NCBI GenBank assembly: GCA_948434855.1
Contig: CAOJFR010000010.1
Location: 1 to 36,015 of the forward strand
From: an uncultured Clostridia bacterium
GTDB taxonomy: Bacteria; Bacillota; Clostridia; Christensenellales; UBA1242
Direction of reading: 5' to 3'
DNA length: 36,015 nucleotides
Below, piece by piece: positions 7,686 through 15,454 of the stretch (its first letter is position 1; each line of letters opens with the position of its first letter). The position numbers and the translations under genes are program-made. A model generated the notes under the pieces. It ran no database searches, was not told where the DNA came from, and was given only the letters and a program-made list of their open reading frames with translations.

Positions 7686-8189
7686 TTAATATCCATTAAG
7701 CGGAATAGAGTCATCATCTTGTCCTTTAATGATTGACTTTATAGTAACATTATATTCAGATTCTGCGTTTGCCTTTACATGAATTTTGTCACCAACTTTT
7801 TTACCTAGCACTGCTTTTGCAAATGGACTCTCCTTGCTAATTATTCCATGTTCTGGATCAAGCCTTGTTGTGGTTGAAATAATAAGCTCTTCAGTTTCAT
7901 TGGTATCGTCATACTCAACCACAATTTTATCAAAAAGCCCAACTTCGTCTGGTGCAGAATTCACTTCTATAATTTTTGCAGTGTTTATCATCTTATGCAA
8001 AAATCTAATCCTGCTTTCATTTCTGCCAAATGCTCTTCTAGCACTGCGATATTCCGCATTTTCTGAAAGGTCACCAAGCGACCTTGCTTCTTTAACATCA
8101 TCTGAAAGTTTTGGACGAAGCACATTGGTTCTGTGAAAAAGCTCTTCGTTCATTTTTTTTATGTCCACAGCTGTTAATTCATTATACAT
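7686..8189 (-). CDS. greA: Transcription elongation factor GreA
   Basis: GreA inserts a coiled coil into the RNA polymerase secondary channel and stimulates cleavage of backtracked transcripts. This 167-residue form has the coiled-coil tip motif GDLSENAEY with the acidic residues Asp40 and Glu43, and a C-terminal FKBP-like domain containing SPFAKAVLGKKVGDKI. Residues 1-75 match the family coiled coil. A ribosome site AGGAAG precedes the ATG. It lies 10 bases downstream of the histidine phosphatase gene and shares its promoter. A tail of about 12 acidic and polar residues past the FKBP domain is slightly unusual. Confidence 0.92.
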   Translation of the reverse strand: MYNELTAVDIKKMNEELFHRTNVLRPKLSDDVKEARSLGDLSENAEYRSARRAFGRNESRIRFLHKMINTAKIIEVNSAPDEVGLFDKIVVEYDDTNETEELIISTTTRLDPEHGIISKESPFAKAVLGKKVGDKIHVKANAESEYNVTIKSIIKGQDDDSIPLNGY

Positions 8190-8199
8190 GTTTTACTTC

Positions 8200-8814
8200 C
8201 TATTTTTCATATTGTTCTGGAACCATAAATGGTTTTAATTCACCTTTCCACCATTTTGATTTTTTTGAAAAATCATACTCTCTTATCTCGCAATTTTTTT
8301 GATAACTCTCTTCGCTAAAGGTTAGTTTTCCATCATCTGGCAAGTTGTTAAAATAATGATAAATTGCTCTGCCAACACAACCATGCGTTACAATCAAAAC
8401 ATTCTTATCTTTAAACTTTTTTTCAATTTCATCAAGAACAGAAAAAACCCTTAAAAAAACTTCTGTTAAACTTTCCAATCCTTCAACATAAACTTCAGGA
8501 AAAAAATTTAAATAAACATTTTTTAAAATATCATCAGTAATTGGCTGACCAGAGAGTGAACCTTCAATTCTTTCAACAAGTCTATCATCAAAAACTATAG
8601 GTATTGTTCTATTTAAGTTTAATAACTCAAGTGTTTGCTTGGTTCTTGTAAGTGGCGAACAATAAACAATTTCAATGTTTTTTTGTTGCAGTTGCACACC
8701 TGCTTTTGCAGCTTGCAAAATTCCATAGTCACTCAGTCTTTCATCAACCTCGCCATTAAACTTTCGCTCGCTATTTAGTGGAGTTTCTCCATGTCTTATA
8801 ACAAATAAACTCAT
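8200..8814 (-). CDS. Histidine phosphatase family protein (phosphoglycerate mutase-like)
   Basis: This 204-residue protein opens with VIRHGET, the phosphohistidine motif of the branch-1 histidine phosphatases. The second catalytic His is in VTHGCVGRAI, and SPLTRTKQT supplies a conserved phosphate-binding Arg. Substrates in this family range from phosphoglycerate to alpha-ribazole phosphate and nucleotides, so the exact reaction cannot be stated. I start it at 8814 (MSLFV), 7 bases after AGGAG; the longer frame to 8910 runs through the promoter and is not real. It is followed closely by greA in one operon. Confidence 0.85.
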   Translation of the reverse strand: MSLFVIRHGETPLNSERKFNGEVDERLSDYGILQAAKAGVQLQQKNIEIVYCSPLTRTKQTLELLNLNRTIPIVFDDRLVERIEGSLSGQPITDDILKNVYLNFFPEVYVEGLESLTEVFLRVFSVLDEIEKKFKDKNVLIVTHGCVGRAIYHYFNNLPDDGKLTFSEESYQKNCEIREYDFSKKSKWWKGELKPFMVPEQYEK

Positions 8815-8835
8815 TTGCATTCTCCTAACAAAAAC

Positions 8836-8864
8836 ATTATAGCATAATTTAAAATTAGTTTCAA
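8836..8864 (-). promoter_or_regulatory. Promoter for phosphatase-greA operon
   Basis: TTGAAA (8864-8859), a 17-base spacer and TATAAT (8841-8836) on the minus strand, 21 bases before the start codon chosen at 8814. Confidence 0.85.
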
Positions 8865-8911
8865 GTGTAATGTTTAATGCAAACTCTGCCCTACTTATTA
8901 TAAATTGCATA

Positions 8912-8939
8912 TTGACTTGTAGCCACAGTGTGATATAAT
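8912..8939 (+). promoter_or_regulatory. Promoter for the gene at 8965
   Basis: TTGACT (8912-8917), a 16-base spacer and TATAAT (8934-8939). An in-frame ATG at 8938 overlaps this -10 box, which excludes it as a start codon. The promoter is arranged back to back with the phosphatase promoter. Confidence 0.85.
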
Positions 8940-8964
8940 GTTAACAAGGTTGGAGTGTGTGAAT

Positions 8965-9801
8965 ATGAGTAAGGCAAATTTTATTAATAGAGAATCAGAA
9001 AAAGCTGGGGCTTGGTCGTTTAAAGATTTCATGTATAAGCTTCAGGACTTAAGCCATTTTAACATTGGTGGAGTTCCACTATATTTGCTTGCTGGCTCTT
9101 CTTGGTTTGTTCCAACAAACTGCGAACTTTTATCTAGATGGTTTGCCTTTGCCATGCCAAATGCAAATTATGTTGAAGGCTCAACTGCACACTATAGAAT
9201 GCTTGCAGAATATGAAAAACAACCATATAAATGGAAGGGCTTTCATGCTTGGATTGAATACTTTGATGAAGAATCAAAAGAAGAAAAAGTGCTAGACCCT
9301 GTAAGCATGCTTGTGTTTAACAAAAACTATTTTTATGAAAATGAAAATGTTATTGTAAACAACATTATTCCATGTAGTGAGTGTCAAAACCTAGTTCAGT
9401 TTAAACCAACAAAGTCACTTGAAGCAGATGAATTTGATATGGTTAGACTTGGATTTTTGATGAACACTGTCGGACATTTCACTTCCAATGATTTTGGATT
9501 TTTAAAGGAAGACATTGACAAATGGGCAGAAACAGTTGAAAAAAATAACGGGCTTCAAGAAATTAAAAAACAATTTTTTAATGAGTATTTAGATAAACTA
9601 AAATTAAATAAACATGACTTAGTTTTTAAACTTTTTGATGACAAAGAAACCTTTGGAGGAGCAAGATTTGAAGAACAAAATTATATGCTTTCTCAAATGA
9701 CTGGAAGACTTTCAGGCTTGCAAGAACTTGGCTACATAACAAAAGATGGTGAGTTTTTAAAAGTCGATGAAATCTTAGAAAAAGAAAAGAATGGTGAATA
9801 A
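8965..9801 (+). CDS. Possible transglutaminase-like / papain-fold protein of unknown role
   Basis: This 278-residue cytoplasmic protein has no signal peptide. I place the start at 8965 (MSKANF) behind GGAG. It shows a Cys-His-Asp order typical of transglutaminase-like enzymes: Cys53 in PTNCELLSRW, His94 in GFHAWIEYF and Asp111 in VLDPVSML. The HAWIEY...LDP spacing is the characteristic part. The C-terminal half is charged and helical, and matches no family I know. Monocistronic, with promoter and terminator. The catalytic assignment is inferred from motif order; it might be an inactive homologue or another papain-like family. Confidence 0.65.
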   Translation: MSKANFINRESEKAGAWSFKDFMYKLQDLSHFNIGGVPLYLLAGSSWFVPTNCELLSRWFAFAMPNANYVEGSTAHYRMLAEYEKQPYKWKGFHAWIEYFDEESKEEKVLDPVSMLVFNKNYFYENENVIVNNIIPCSECQNLVQFKPTKSLEADEFDMVRLGFLMNTVGHFTSNDFGFLKEDIDKWAETVEKNNGLQEIKKQFFNEYLDKLKLNKHDLVFKLFDDKETFGGARFEEQNYMLSQMTGRLSGLQELGYITKDGEFLKVDEILEKEKNGE

Positions 9802-9813
9802 CCATTCTTTTTA
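9785..9813 (+). terminator. Terminator overlapping the stop codon of the gene at 8965
   Basis: AAAAGAATGGT (9785-9795) and ACCATTCTTTT (9801-9811) pair around a 5-base loop, followed by more T. The stem includes the last codons of the gene, so the hairpin begins inside the coding sequence. Confidence 0.8.
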
Positions 9814-9834
9814 TTTATATCACAAAATCTGCAA

Positions 9835-9883
9835 AAATCGCTGTAAACGCTGAAAAATACAGGTGTTTTGTCAGACATAATAC
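9835..9883 (-). repeat. Second copy of a 49-base imperfect intergenic repeat
   Basis: Read on the minus strand, this block aligns without gaps to 4359-4407 on the + strand, with about 34 of 49 positions equal by hand count. Shared parts are GTATTATG at the start, CC near the middle, and TTTTCAGC followed by TTTA near the end. Both lie between convergent genes. Chance in AT-rich DNA is possible. Confidence 0.35.
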
Positions 9884-9898
9884 TAAATTTTGCAGTTT

Positions 9899-10456
9899 TT
9901 ATTGCTTTTTATTTTCAAAAATCTTATCAAGCATTTCAAAAATATTTTCATATGTTTGCCACTTAAACACCACACTATCGTCATTGTTTTTAACAAGCTT
10001 TTTAAGTTCATCATAATCCATATATAAAACTTCTGAAAGTTCCTCTTCTTGAATTTTCATCTCGTTAAGTGGAATAAATTTTTCTATATAAAATGAATGT
10101 GAAAAATTGTTATTGTTTGACATCTCTCTTTTTAAAACCGTAAGTTTATTAACCTCATAATTTGAAATGTCAAGTCCAAGCTCTTCAAAAAATTCTGCGC
10201 GAAGTGTGTCTTCAATGTTATCAGTCCCAACCACATGACCAGCACAAAGTGCAAGCTTGTTTGGGTTTTGTTTTTTGTTTGGACTTCTTCTTTGAAGTAG
10301 CACTTTGCCATGCTCTGTGTCCAAAACCCAAATTGCAACCTCATTATGCCAAAGCTCATCTCTGTGCACAACCGATCTCTTCTCAAGTCTCCCTGTGCTA
10401 GTTCCGTCTTCATTTAAAACCATAAGCATTTCTTCTTTATCAGCAACTTTTTCCAT
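9899..10456 (-). CDS. Nudix hydrolase with a variant Nudix box
   Basis: This 185-residue protein belongs to the Nudix superfamily, which cleaves nucleoside diphosphates linked to other groups. The N-terminal VVHRDELWHNEVAIWVLD and later LLQRRSPNKKQNP resemble the isopentenyl-diphosphate isomerase/YfcD-like branch. The Nudix box (about residues 99-122) has two deviations from the consensus Gx5Ex7REUxEExGU: Asp instead of the first Glu and Ala where Arg precedes Glu, while the metal-binding EE of FFEELGL is kept. It follows the metallophosphoesterase gene by 12 bases and has AAGGAG before the ATG. The substrate is unknown. Confidence 0.8.
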   Translation of the reverse strand: MEKVADKEEMLMVLNEDGTSTGRLEKRSVVHRDELWHNEVAIWVLDTEHGKVLLQRRSPNKKQNPNKLALCAGHVVGTDNIEDTLRAEFFEELGLDISNYEVNKLTVLKREMSNNNNFSHSFYIEKFIPLNEMKIQEEELSEVLYMDYDELKKLVKNNDDSVVFKWQTYENIFEMLDKIFENKKQ

Positions 10457-10468
10457 TTTGTTTACTCC

Positions 10469-11185
10469 TTAATTTTCAAAATATTCAGCATAAACTTTTG
10501 CACCAGGATAATCTTTTTTTATCATTCTTTTTTTAACTTTCTTATAATTATAGTGCAATGTCTTATGCCTAATTTTAAGACTATTATTTTGAGCTTCAAT
10601 AACAATATATTTTGCTGGAATCTTCATACCAAGTGACCCCACAACATAATATTCCTTTTGCTTAAAAATGTGGTGTGAAGGATAATGGTCATGACCAACA
10701 AAAATAATATCTGCCTTTATTCTCTTAAATTTTTTATCAAAATTTTCTGGCGTCAAGTCAGTTCCCTCAAGCTCATCTTCAACATCAAATTCTGATTTCC
10801 AAAGATAGTGTGCAAAATATAATGTTTTCCCGCAAAGACTTAAATATAAATCTTTCTCTTTTGTTTTAAGCTCTTGCCTTAAGTTTTCTGGAATTTGGTT
10901 TCGCATAAAGGTTTGGTGACTTAATTTTTTTTCGCTTGACACCATTTCTTTTGGCAAACCATAAGCAGAATATGAATCATGATTGCCAAGCAGATAAATT
11001 TCTGTTCCGCTCAAAATCTCTTTTAAGCACTCATAAGGCTCATCACCCATCATAACCGCATCACCCAAAAATATGATTTTTGTTGCCGTTTTATAATCAT
11101 GTGATTTTTTTAATTTTTTTAAGGCATCATAGTTTCCATGAACATCTGCATAAACTAAAATTTTTTCTTTTGAACCATTATTCAT
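10469..11185 (-). CDS. Calcineurin-like metallophosphoesterase
   Basis: This 238-residue protein has the metal-binding motifs in order: YADVHGN (Asp14, His16), FLGDAVMMGD (Asp42), LLGNHDSY (Asn68, His69) and VGHDHYPSHH. This matches the calcineurin-like phosphoesterase family, with a possible role in hydrolysing nucleotides or phosphoproteins. It is the first gene of a pair with a Nudix hydrolase, which suggests nucleotide or signal-molecule housekeeping. The ATG lies exactly 6 bases after a TATAAT box, so the mRNA is probably leaderless and there is no ribosome site. Confidence 0.85.
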   Translation of the reverse strand: MNNGSKEKILVYADVHGNYDALKKLKKSHDYKTATKIIFLGDAVMMGDEPYECLKEILSGTEIYLLGNHDSYSAYGLPKEMVSSEKKLSHQTFMRNQIPENLRQELKTKEKDLYLSLCGKTLYFAHYLWKSEFDVEDELEGTDLTPENFDKKFKRIKADIIFVGHDHYPSHHIFKQKEYYVVGSLGMKIPAKYIVIEAQNNSLKIRHKTLHYNYKKVKKRMIKKDYPGAKVYAEYFEN

Positions 11186-11191
11186 AAAGCA

Positions 11192-11220
11192 ATTATAGCA
11201 AATATATTTTCAAATGGCAA
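11192..11220 (-). promoter_or_regulatory. Leaderless-type promoter of the metallophosphoesterase gene
   Basis: TTGCCA (11220-11215), 17-base spacer, TATAAT (11197-11192), then 6 bases to ATG on the minus strand. The expected transcription start coincides with the A of ATG. Confidence 0.75.
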
Positions 11221-11285
11221 ATCTGCAAATTAACATTTTTGACATCTTAAAAATTATTAATTTTTTTAAATTATATATTATTGCT

Positions 11286-11313
11286 TTGTTATATCATTTT
11301 AATTTGATATAAT
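11286..11313 (+). promoter_or_regulatory. purA promoter
   Basis: TTGTTA (11286-11291), 16-base spacer and TATAAT (11308-11313), 30 bases before the purA ATG. AAAGGAG is the ribosome site. No purine riboswitch fits into this short leader. Confidence 0.75.
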
Positions 11314-11343
11314 TTTGTTGTATTAAAACAAAAGGAGAATTTT

Positions 11344-12609
11344 ATGAAAAAAGTTGATGTTATTTTAGGGGCATTTTTTGGAGATGAAGGCAAAGGTAAA
11401 ATTATTGATTACCTTTCAACCAAATCAGACCTTTCACTTAGATGTGCTGGCGGAAACAACGCTGGTCACACAATAGCCTTTGATGGCAAAAAGTTTGCCA
11501 TGCACCTTATTCCTTCTGGAATATTCTCTGGAGCTGTAGCAATTATTGGAAACGGTGTTGTTGTTGACCCAAAAGTTTTGCTTGAAGAAATTAAAATGTT
11601 AAACGAGGCAGGAATTTCAACAGACAAACTATTAATTAGTGAAAAGGCTCACGTTATCTTCCCTTATCACAAGGAATATGACGAGCTTGAAGAAGAAATG
11701 CGTGGCAAAAACAAAATTGGAACAACAAAAAGAGGCATTGGACCAACATATAGCGACAAAATGGCAAGAACAGGTATTCGTATGGAGGATTTTGTTTCTT
11801 CAAAGTTTTCTTCCCTTCTTAAAAACAACATTGCCAACAAAAACAAAATTTTTGCACTATATGGCAAAGAAGAAATTGATTATAAAAGTGTATATAAAGA
11901 ATATTCTAGCTATGCTAAAGCCTTAAAGCCTTATGTTTGTGACACAGTAAACTATATTCATGATGAAATTGAAAAAGGCAAAAAAGTTGTATGTGAAGGT
12001 GCTCAAGCCACACTTTTGGACATTGACTTTGGAACCTACCCTTTTGTTACAAGTTCCAACACAACCATTGGAGGAATTTTAAATGGAACAGGACTTGCTG
12101 CAAACAACATTGGTGAAGTTTATGGCGTTATTAAGGCATATTCTTCAAGAGTTGGTGAAGGCCCATATGTTACTGAACTTAAAAATGAAATTGGCGACAC
12201 CATTCGTGAACTTGGTCATGAATATGGCACAACCACAAAAAGACCAAGACGCTGTGGCTGGCTTGACCTTGTTGCACTAAAATATGCAGCAAGAGTTAAT
12301 GGCTTTACAGGAATTGCAATGAACCACCTAGACACAGTTGGAAAGCTTCCTGAAATTAAGCTTTGTGTTGGATATGAAGATGAAAATGGAAATGTTACTA
12401 AAAACTATACAACAAATCCTGACTTGTTAAAAAATATGAAGCCTGTATATGAAACCTTTGAAGGAAACTTTGATGCAACTGGCATTAAAAAATTCAACAA
12501 GCTTCCAGCAAATGCAAAAGTTTATATTAAGGCAATTGAAAAATTTGTTGGTGTTCCTATAAAGTTTATTGGAACAGGACCAGACAGAGAAGATCTTATT
12601 ATTAGATAG
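11344..12609 (+). CDS. purA: Adenylosuccinate synthetase
   Basis: PurA makes adenylosuccinate from IMP, aspartate and GTP, the first committed step to AMP. The 421-residue length is typical. The N-terminal GDEGKGK loop is at 13-19, with Asp14 as the general base and His42 in GGNNAGHT; TTKRPRRCGW and GPDREDLI near the end match the family. It is separated from its left neighbour by a divergent promoter region. No convincing terminator follows, so transcription may run into the gene at 12704. Confidence 0.97.
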   Translation: MKKVDVILGAFFGDEGKGKIIDYLSTKSDLSLRCAGGNNAGHTIAFDGKKFAMHLIPSGIFSGAVAIIGNGVVVDPKVLLEEIKMLNEAGISTDKLLISEKAHVIFPYHKEYDELEEEMRGKNKIGTTKRGIGPTYSDKMARTGIRMEDFVSSKFSSLLKNNIANKNKIFALYGKEEIDYKSVYKEYSSYAKALKPYVCDTVNYIHDEIEKGKKVVCEGAQATLLDIDFGTYPFVTSSNTTIGGILNGTGLAANNIGEVYGVIKAYSSRVGEGPYVTELKNEIGDTIRELGHEYGTTTKRPRRCGWLDLVALKYAARVNGFTGIAMNHLDTVGKLPEIKLCVGYEDENGNVTKNYTTNPDLLKNMKPVYETFEGNFDATGIKKFNKLPANAKVYIKAIEKFVGVPIKFIGTGPDREDLIIR

Positions 12610-12703
12610 AAATTAATCAATATTCTCTGTTTTTCAAAAAATAATTTTAACTTAAACCATTTGGAAAAAAATTTATTTAAACTCACTTTAGGTTTCAATT
12701 AAA

Positions 12704-13726
12704 ATGAATCATTATAAATTAACAAACTATTTTAAAGAAAACATTTATAAATTAAAAGAACATTTTGGCTTTAGAGCATTTGTAACAATTCTCTTTAGTT
12801 TGTTTTTGGTTGTTGCAAATTCTTATTTGTTTTTTGCATCGGCAATTTATGGCTTTTCAAACTACGATATTTTTCCTTTGATTATTTTATTTTTCTTTGG
12901 TTCTATTGGATATATTTGTTCTTGCTTTGCCATTATTGTTATAACTTTTTCATTCGCAAATAGCTCACAACATAACTCTAGTGTTAAAGGCTCATCTTGG
13001 TTTTCTGAAGCATTTAAAGGCAAAAATACAAAAGAAATTATTGCTGCAATTTTTGTTCTTTTATTTATGCTAGGTGGCGCTATTGGTGGCATTGGATATT
13101 ATATTGCCAAAGATGTTCAGTTTAAAAATATGCCATCCACAACCGCAAAAGTTAATGACTTAATTTATAATGGCGACGGATACTCCGTTGAATATAAATA
13201 TTCTGTTGATGGAATAACCTATTATTCAAAAGGAAAAGGCTCAACAAGTGGTAGTGCCCTTCCTGCTGAGATTGGTGAAGAAGTAATAATTAAATATGAC
13301 CCACAAAATCCAAATAATGTTTTTATTAAAAATGAGTATAGATTTTTTCTTGCATTTGGGCTCTTCTTTTTATACTTTTTTGGAGTTATTTTAATTTATG
13401 ATATTTATGAAAGAGGTTATTTAAAACTTCAATTCTTCTTGGCTTTTATTATGCTTGGGCTTTCAGCTTTAGTTGTTTTTGCAATAACCTCCACTCCTCA
13501 GCCAAAAGGCATAATTGCCTTTGTAGGCAAAAATCAATTTTTGCATATTGTGTTTCTATTTTCTAATATTGGTTTGATGGAACTATTTAACGGTTTAATT
13601 TGGTTTGATGGAAAGAAATTGAAAGAACAAAGAGCTAAAATAAAAATGCAACATGAAAAAGAAAAAGTTAAGATAAAACTTCAAGAAGAAAAAGAAAAAC
13701 GACTAAAAATAACAAAAGCAGAGTAA
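12704..13726 (+). CDS. Membrane protein with a DUF3592-like domain
   Basis: This 340-residue protein has hydrophobic segments at about 26-48, 58-85 and 112-134. An extracytoplasmic beta-rich stretch follows (about 143-208, with YSVEYKYSVDGITYYSKG and IGEEVIIKYDPQNPNN), then further helices at about 215-232, 243-260 and 275-298, and a Lys/Glu-rich tail. The middle domain looks like DUF3592, whose function is unknown. The ribosome site is poor (AGG about 13 bases upstream). The tail ends at TAA 13724-13726, but the frame continues open for 25 more codons with the same charged helical character (see findings). A related protein is encoded at 24309. Confidence 0.7.
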   Translation: MNHYKLTNYFKENIYKLKEHFGFRAFVTILFSLFLVVANSYLFFASAIYGFSNYDIFPLIILFFFGSIGYICSCFAIIVITFSFANSSQHNSSVKGSSWFSEAFKGKNTKEIIAAIFVLLFMLGGAIGGIGYYIAKDVQFKNMPSTTAKVNDLIYNGDGYSVEYKYSVDGITYYSKGKGSTSGSALPAEIGEEVIIKYDPQNPNNVFIKNEYRFFLAFGLFFLYFFGVILIYDIYERGYLKLQFFLAFIMLGLSALVVFAITSTPQPKGIIAFVGKNQFLHIVFLFSNIGLMELFNGLIWFDGKKLKEQRAKIKMQHEKEKVKIKLQEEKEKRLKITKAE

Positions 13727-13838
13727 AATAAATATTTAGAAATTGCCAGACAAAAGCAAAGAAAACTATTAGAGTCAAACAATAAAAAAATAGATAAAAT
13801 GTAAAAAATAGTTTTCATAAATTATATTTTTGCATAAT

Positions 13839-13877
13839 AAAAAATCACTGCAGTATACAAAAACAGTGATTTTTTTT
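13839..13877. terminator. Bidirectional terminator
   Basis: AAAATCACTG (13841-13850) and CAGTGATTTT (13864-13873) pair, with T8 on the + side and A-rich sequence on the other. It serves the DUF3592-like gene and the MATE gene that converge here. Confidence 0.85.
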
Positions 13878-13895
13878 AAGTAAATATTTTTATGC

Positions 13896-15224
13896 TTAAT
13901 ATTTATATTTCTTTTTATTTGCAATTAAACAAATGATTGAAACAATTAAAGCCATGGCTTCTGCAAACACAACCGACAACCAAATTCCATTTAAACCTAA
14001 TATTATTGGAAAAACAAAGATTGCAATAATTTGGAATAATAATGTCCTTGCAAATGAAATGATTGCAGAGATTAACCCATTGTTTAGAGAAGTGAAAAAT
14101 GATGAGCAGAAAATATTAAATCCAAAAACTAAAAATGCAATTGAATATAACCTAAAACCATTAGCCGTCATCTTTAAAAGTTCTGTGTCATAACTTACAA
14201 ATATGCTTGCAAGCGGGTTTGAAAGTGCTTCAACCAAACTCGTCATTAGAACACCAGTTGAGAAAATTAAAATTATGCTTTTCTTTAAAATATTTTTTAG
14301 TTCGCTTGAATTTTCTGCACCATAATGATAACCAATTATTGGAGCTGTGCCTATTGAATAGCCAATGAACACCGCTGCAAAAATGAAACCTGCATACATT
14401 ATTACGCCGTATGCTGCAACTCCATTTTCGCCAGCAATCTTTAAAAGTTGCATGTTAAACAGCATACTGATTATTGATGATGATATGTTTGTGACGAGTT
14501 CTGATGAACCATTTAAACATGCTTGACCTAGAGGTTTAAATTCAAACTTTGTTTTAACGAGCCTAAGTAGACTTTTGTTTTTTCTCGCAAAATATATTAT
14601 TGGAAGCATTCCACCAATAAGATAGCTTGTGGCGGTTGCGACTGCTGCACCAACCAATCCAAGTTTTAAACCAGCAACTAAAACTGCATCTAAAATTATG
14701 TTTGTTACTCCCGCACAAACTATCATAATAAAACCAAGCATTGGTTTTTCTGCAGCAACAAACACGCTTTGAAAAACATTTTGAAGCATATAAATTATGT
14801 TTGCACCCATTAGTATGCTTCCATATAAAACACAATTTTCAAGCATGTCAGGAGTTGCTCCAAGAAGTTTTGAAAATGGTCTTATTAAAAATATTCCACC
14901 AATTGAAACAATAACACCAATTATCATGGTAAAGTAGATAATCATAGAAAAGAATTTATTTGCTCTTTCATTATCTCCCTCTCCAAGAGTTTTTGCAATT
15001 AGTGCACTTCCACCAGCACCAAGCATAAAACCAATTGCTCCTATTGCCATGATTATTGGATAAACCAAATTTACTGAAGCAAATGCAGTTTTACCCACAA
15101 AATTTGAAACAAAAATTCCATCAACAATTGTGTAGATGGAAGTAAAAACCATCATGAAAATAGATGGCATTACTGCCTTTAATAACTTTTTGTATGTAAA
15201 ATGTTCTGATAAATGGACTGCCAC
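13896..15224 (-). CDS. MATE family efflux transporter (MepA-like)
   Basis: This 442-residue integral membrane exporter has about 12 hydrophobic helices. It starts YKKLLKAVMPSIFMMVFTSI.., with IVDGIFVSNFVG as the typical MATE helix-1/2 motif, repeated as a related half further on. MATE pumps export cationic compounds using sodium or proton gradients. I take GTG at 15224 as start because AAGGAGG lies 5-6 bases upstream; the longer frame to 15284 would run into the terminator of the regulatory RNA. The leader carries a probable guanidine-IV riboswitch, suggesting that guanidine or a related cation is the substrate or inducer. Confidence 0.9.
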   Translation of the reverse strand: MAVHLSEHFTYKKLLKAVMPSIFMMVFTSIYTIVDGIFVSNFVGKTAFASVNLVYPIIMAIGAIGFMLGAGGSALIAKTLGEGDNERANKFFSMIIYFTMIIGVIVSIGGIFLIRPFSKLLGATPDMLENCVLYGSILMGANIIYMLQNVFQSVFVAAEKPMLGFIMIVCAGVTNIILDAVLVAGLKLGLVGAAVATATSYLIGGMLPIIYFARKNKSLLRLVKTKFEFKPLGQACLNGSSELVTNISSSIISMLFNMQLLKIAGENGVAAYGVIMYAGFIFAAVFIGYSIGTAPIIGYHYGAENSSELKNILKKSIILIFSTGVLMTSLVEALSNPLASIFVSYDTELLKMTANGFRLYSIAFLVFGFNIFCSSFFTSLNNGLISAIISFARTLLFQIIAIFVFPIILGLNGIWLSVVFAEAMALIVSIICLIANKKKYKY

Positions 15225-15245
15225 TATTCCCTCCTTTTTGCAAAT

Positions 15246-15347
15246 AAAAAACGCCCTAACACAATTAATATGTCGTGAGCGCACTCAACCTCTTACATTC
15301 AACTTATGGTTGCGACCATAAGACCTCCGAGGACATATTTATTTTAT
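15246..15347 (-). ncRNA. Probable guanidine-IV (mepA motif) riboswitch with transcription terminator
   Basis: On the minus strand a closing stem ATATGTC (15338-15332) / GACATAT (15274-15268) encloses two hairpins. One is CTTATGGT-CGCA-ACCATAAG (15322-15303), the other TGAG-TGCG-CTCA (15287-15276). The two tetraloops CGCA and TGCG are exact complements and can form a kissing loop. Downstream, GTGTTAGGGCG (15262-15252) plus T6 can instead pair with CGCTCAC of the second hairpin to make a terminator, so folding of the aptamer would switch the gene on. The mepA motif in Clostridia upstream of MATE genes is known to sense guanidine. Class assignment is from architecture and gene context, not a covariance search. 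Confidence 0.65.
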
Positions 15348-15353
15348 AAAGGG

Positions 15354-15382
15354 ATTTTACTATACTATATATGTTATGTCAA
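15354..15382 (-). promoter_or_regulatory. Promoter of the MATE gene and its riboswitch
   Basis: TTGACA (15382-15377), 17-base spacer, TAAAAT (15359-15354) on the minus strand; transcription should begin near 15347, just before the structured leader. Confidence 0.85.
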
Positions 15383-15454
15383 TCAGTTTTGTGAAAAATT
15401 TATTTTTATTTTAGAAAAGTGTATAAAACTAAAATTTATGGTTATTTATTATGT

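Noticed and set aside
8938..8964. Upstream ATG at 8938 as the start of the transglutaminase-like gene
   Set aside because: It overlaps the -10 box of the promoter; the ATG at 8965 has GGAG at the right distance.
11314..11343. A purine riboswitch before purA
   Set aside because: The leader after the promoter is about 20-25 bases, too short for an aptamer; only a small TTTTGTT/AACAAAA inverted repeat is present.
15303..15322. Purine or guanidine-I riboswitch as the class of the MATE leader
   Set aside because: The P1-two hairpins-kissing loop plan recalls purine riboswitches, but their conserved junction bases are absent, and the guanidine-I (ykkC) consensus segments are also absent; the mepA motif fits gene context and terminator overlap better.
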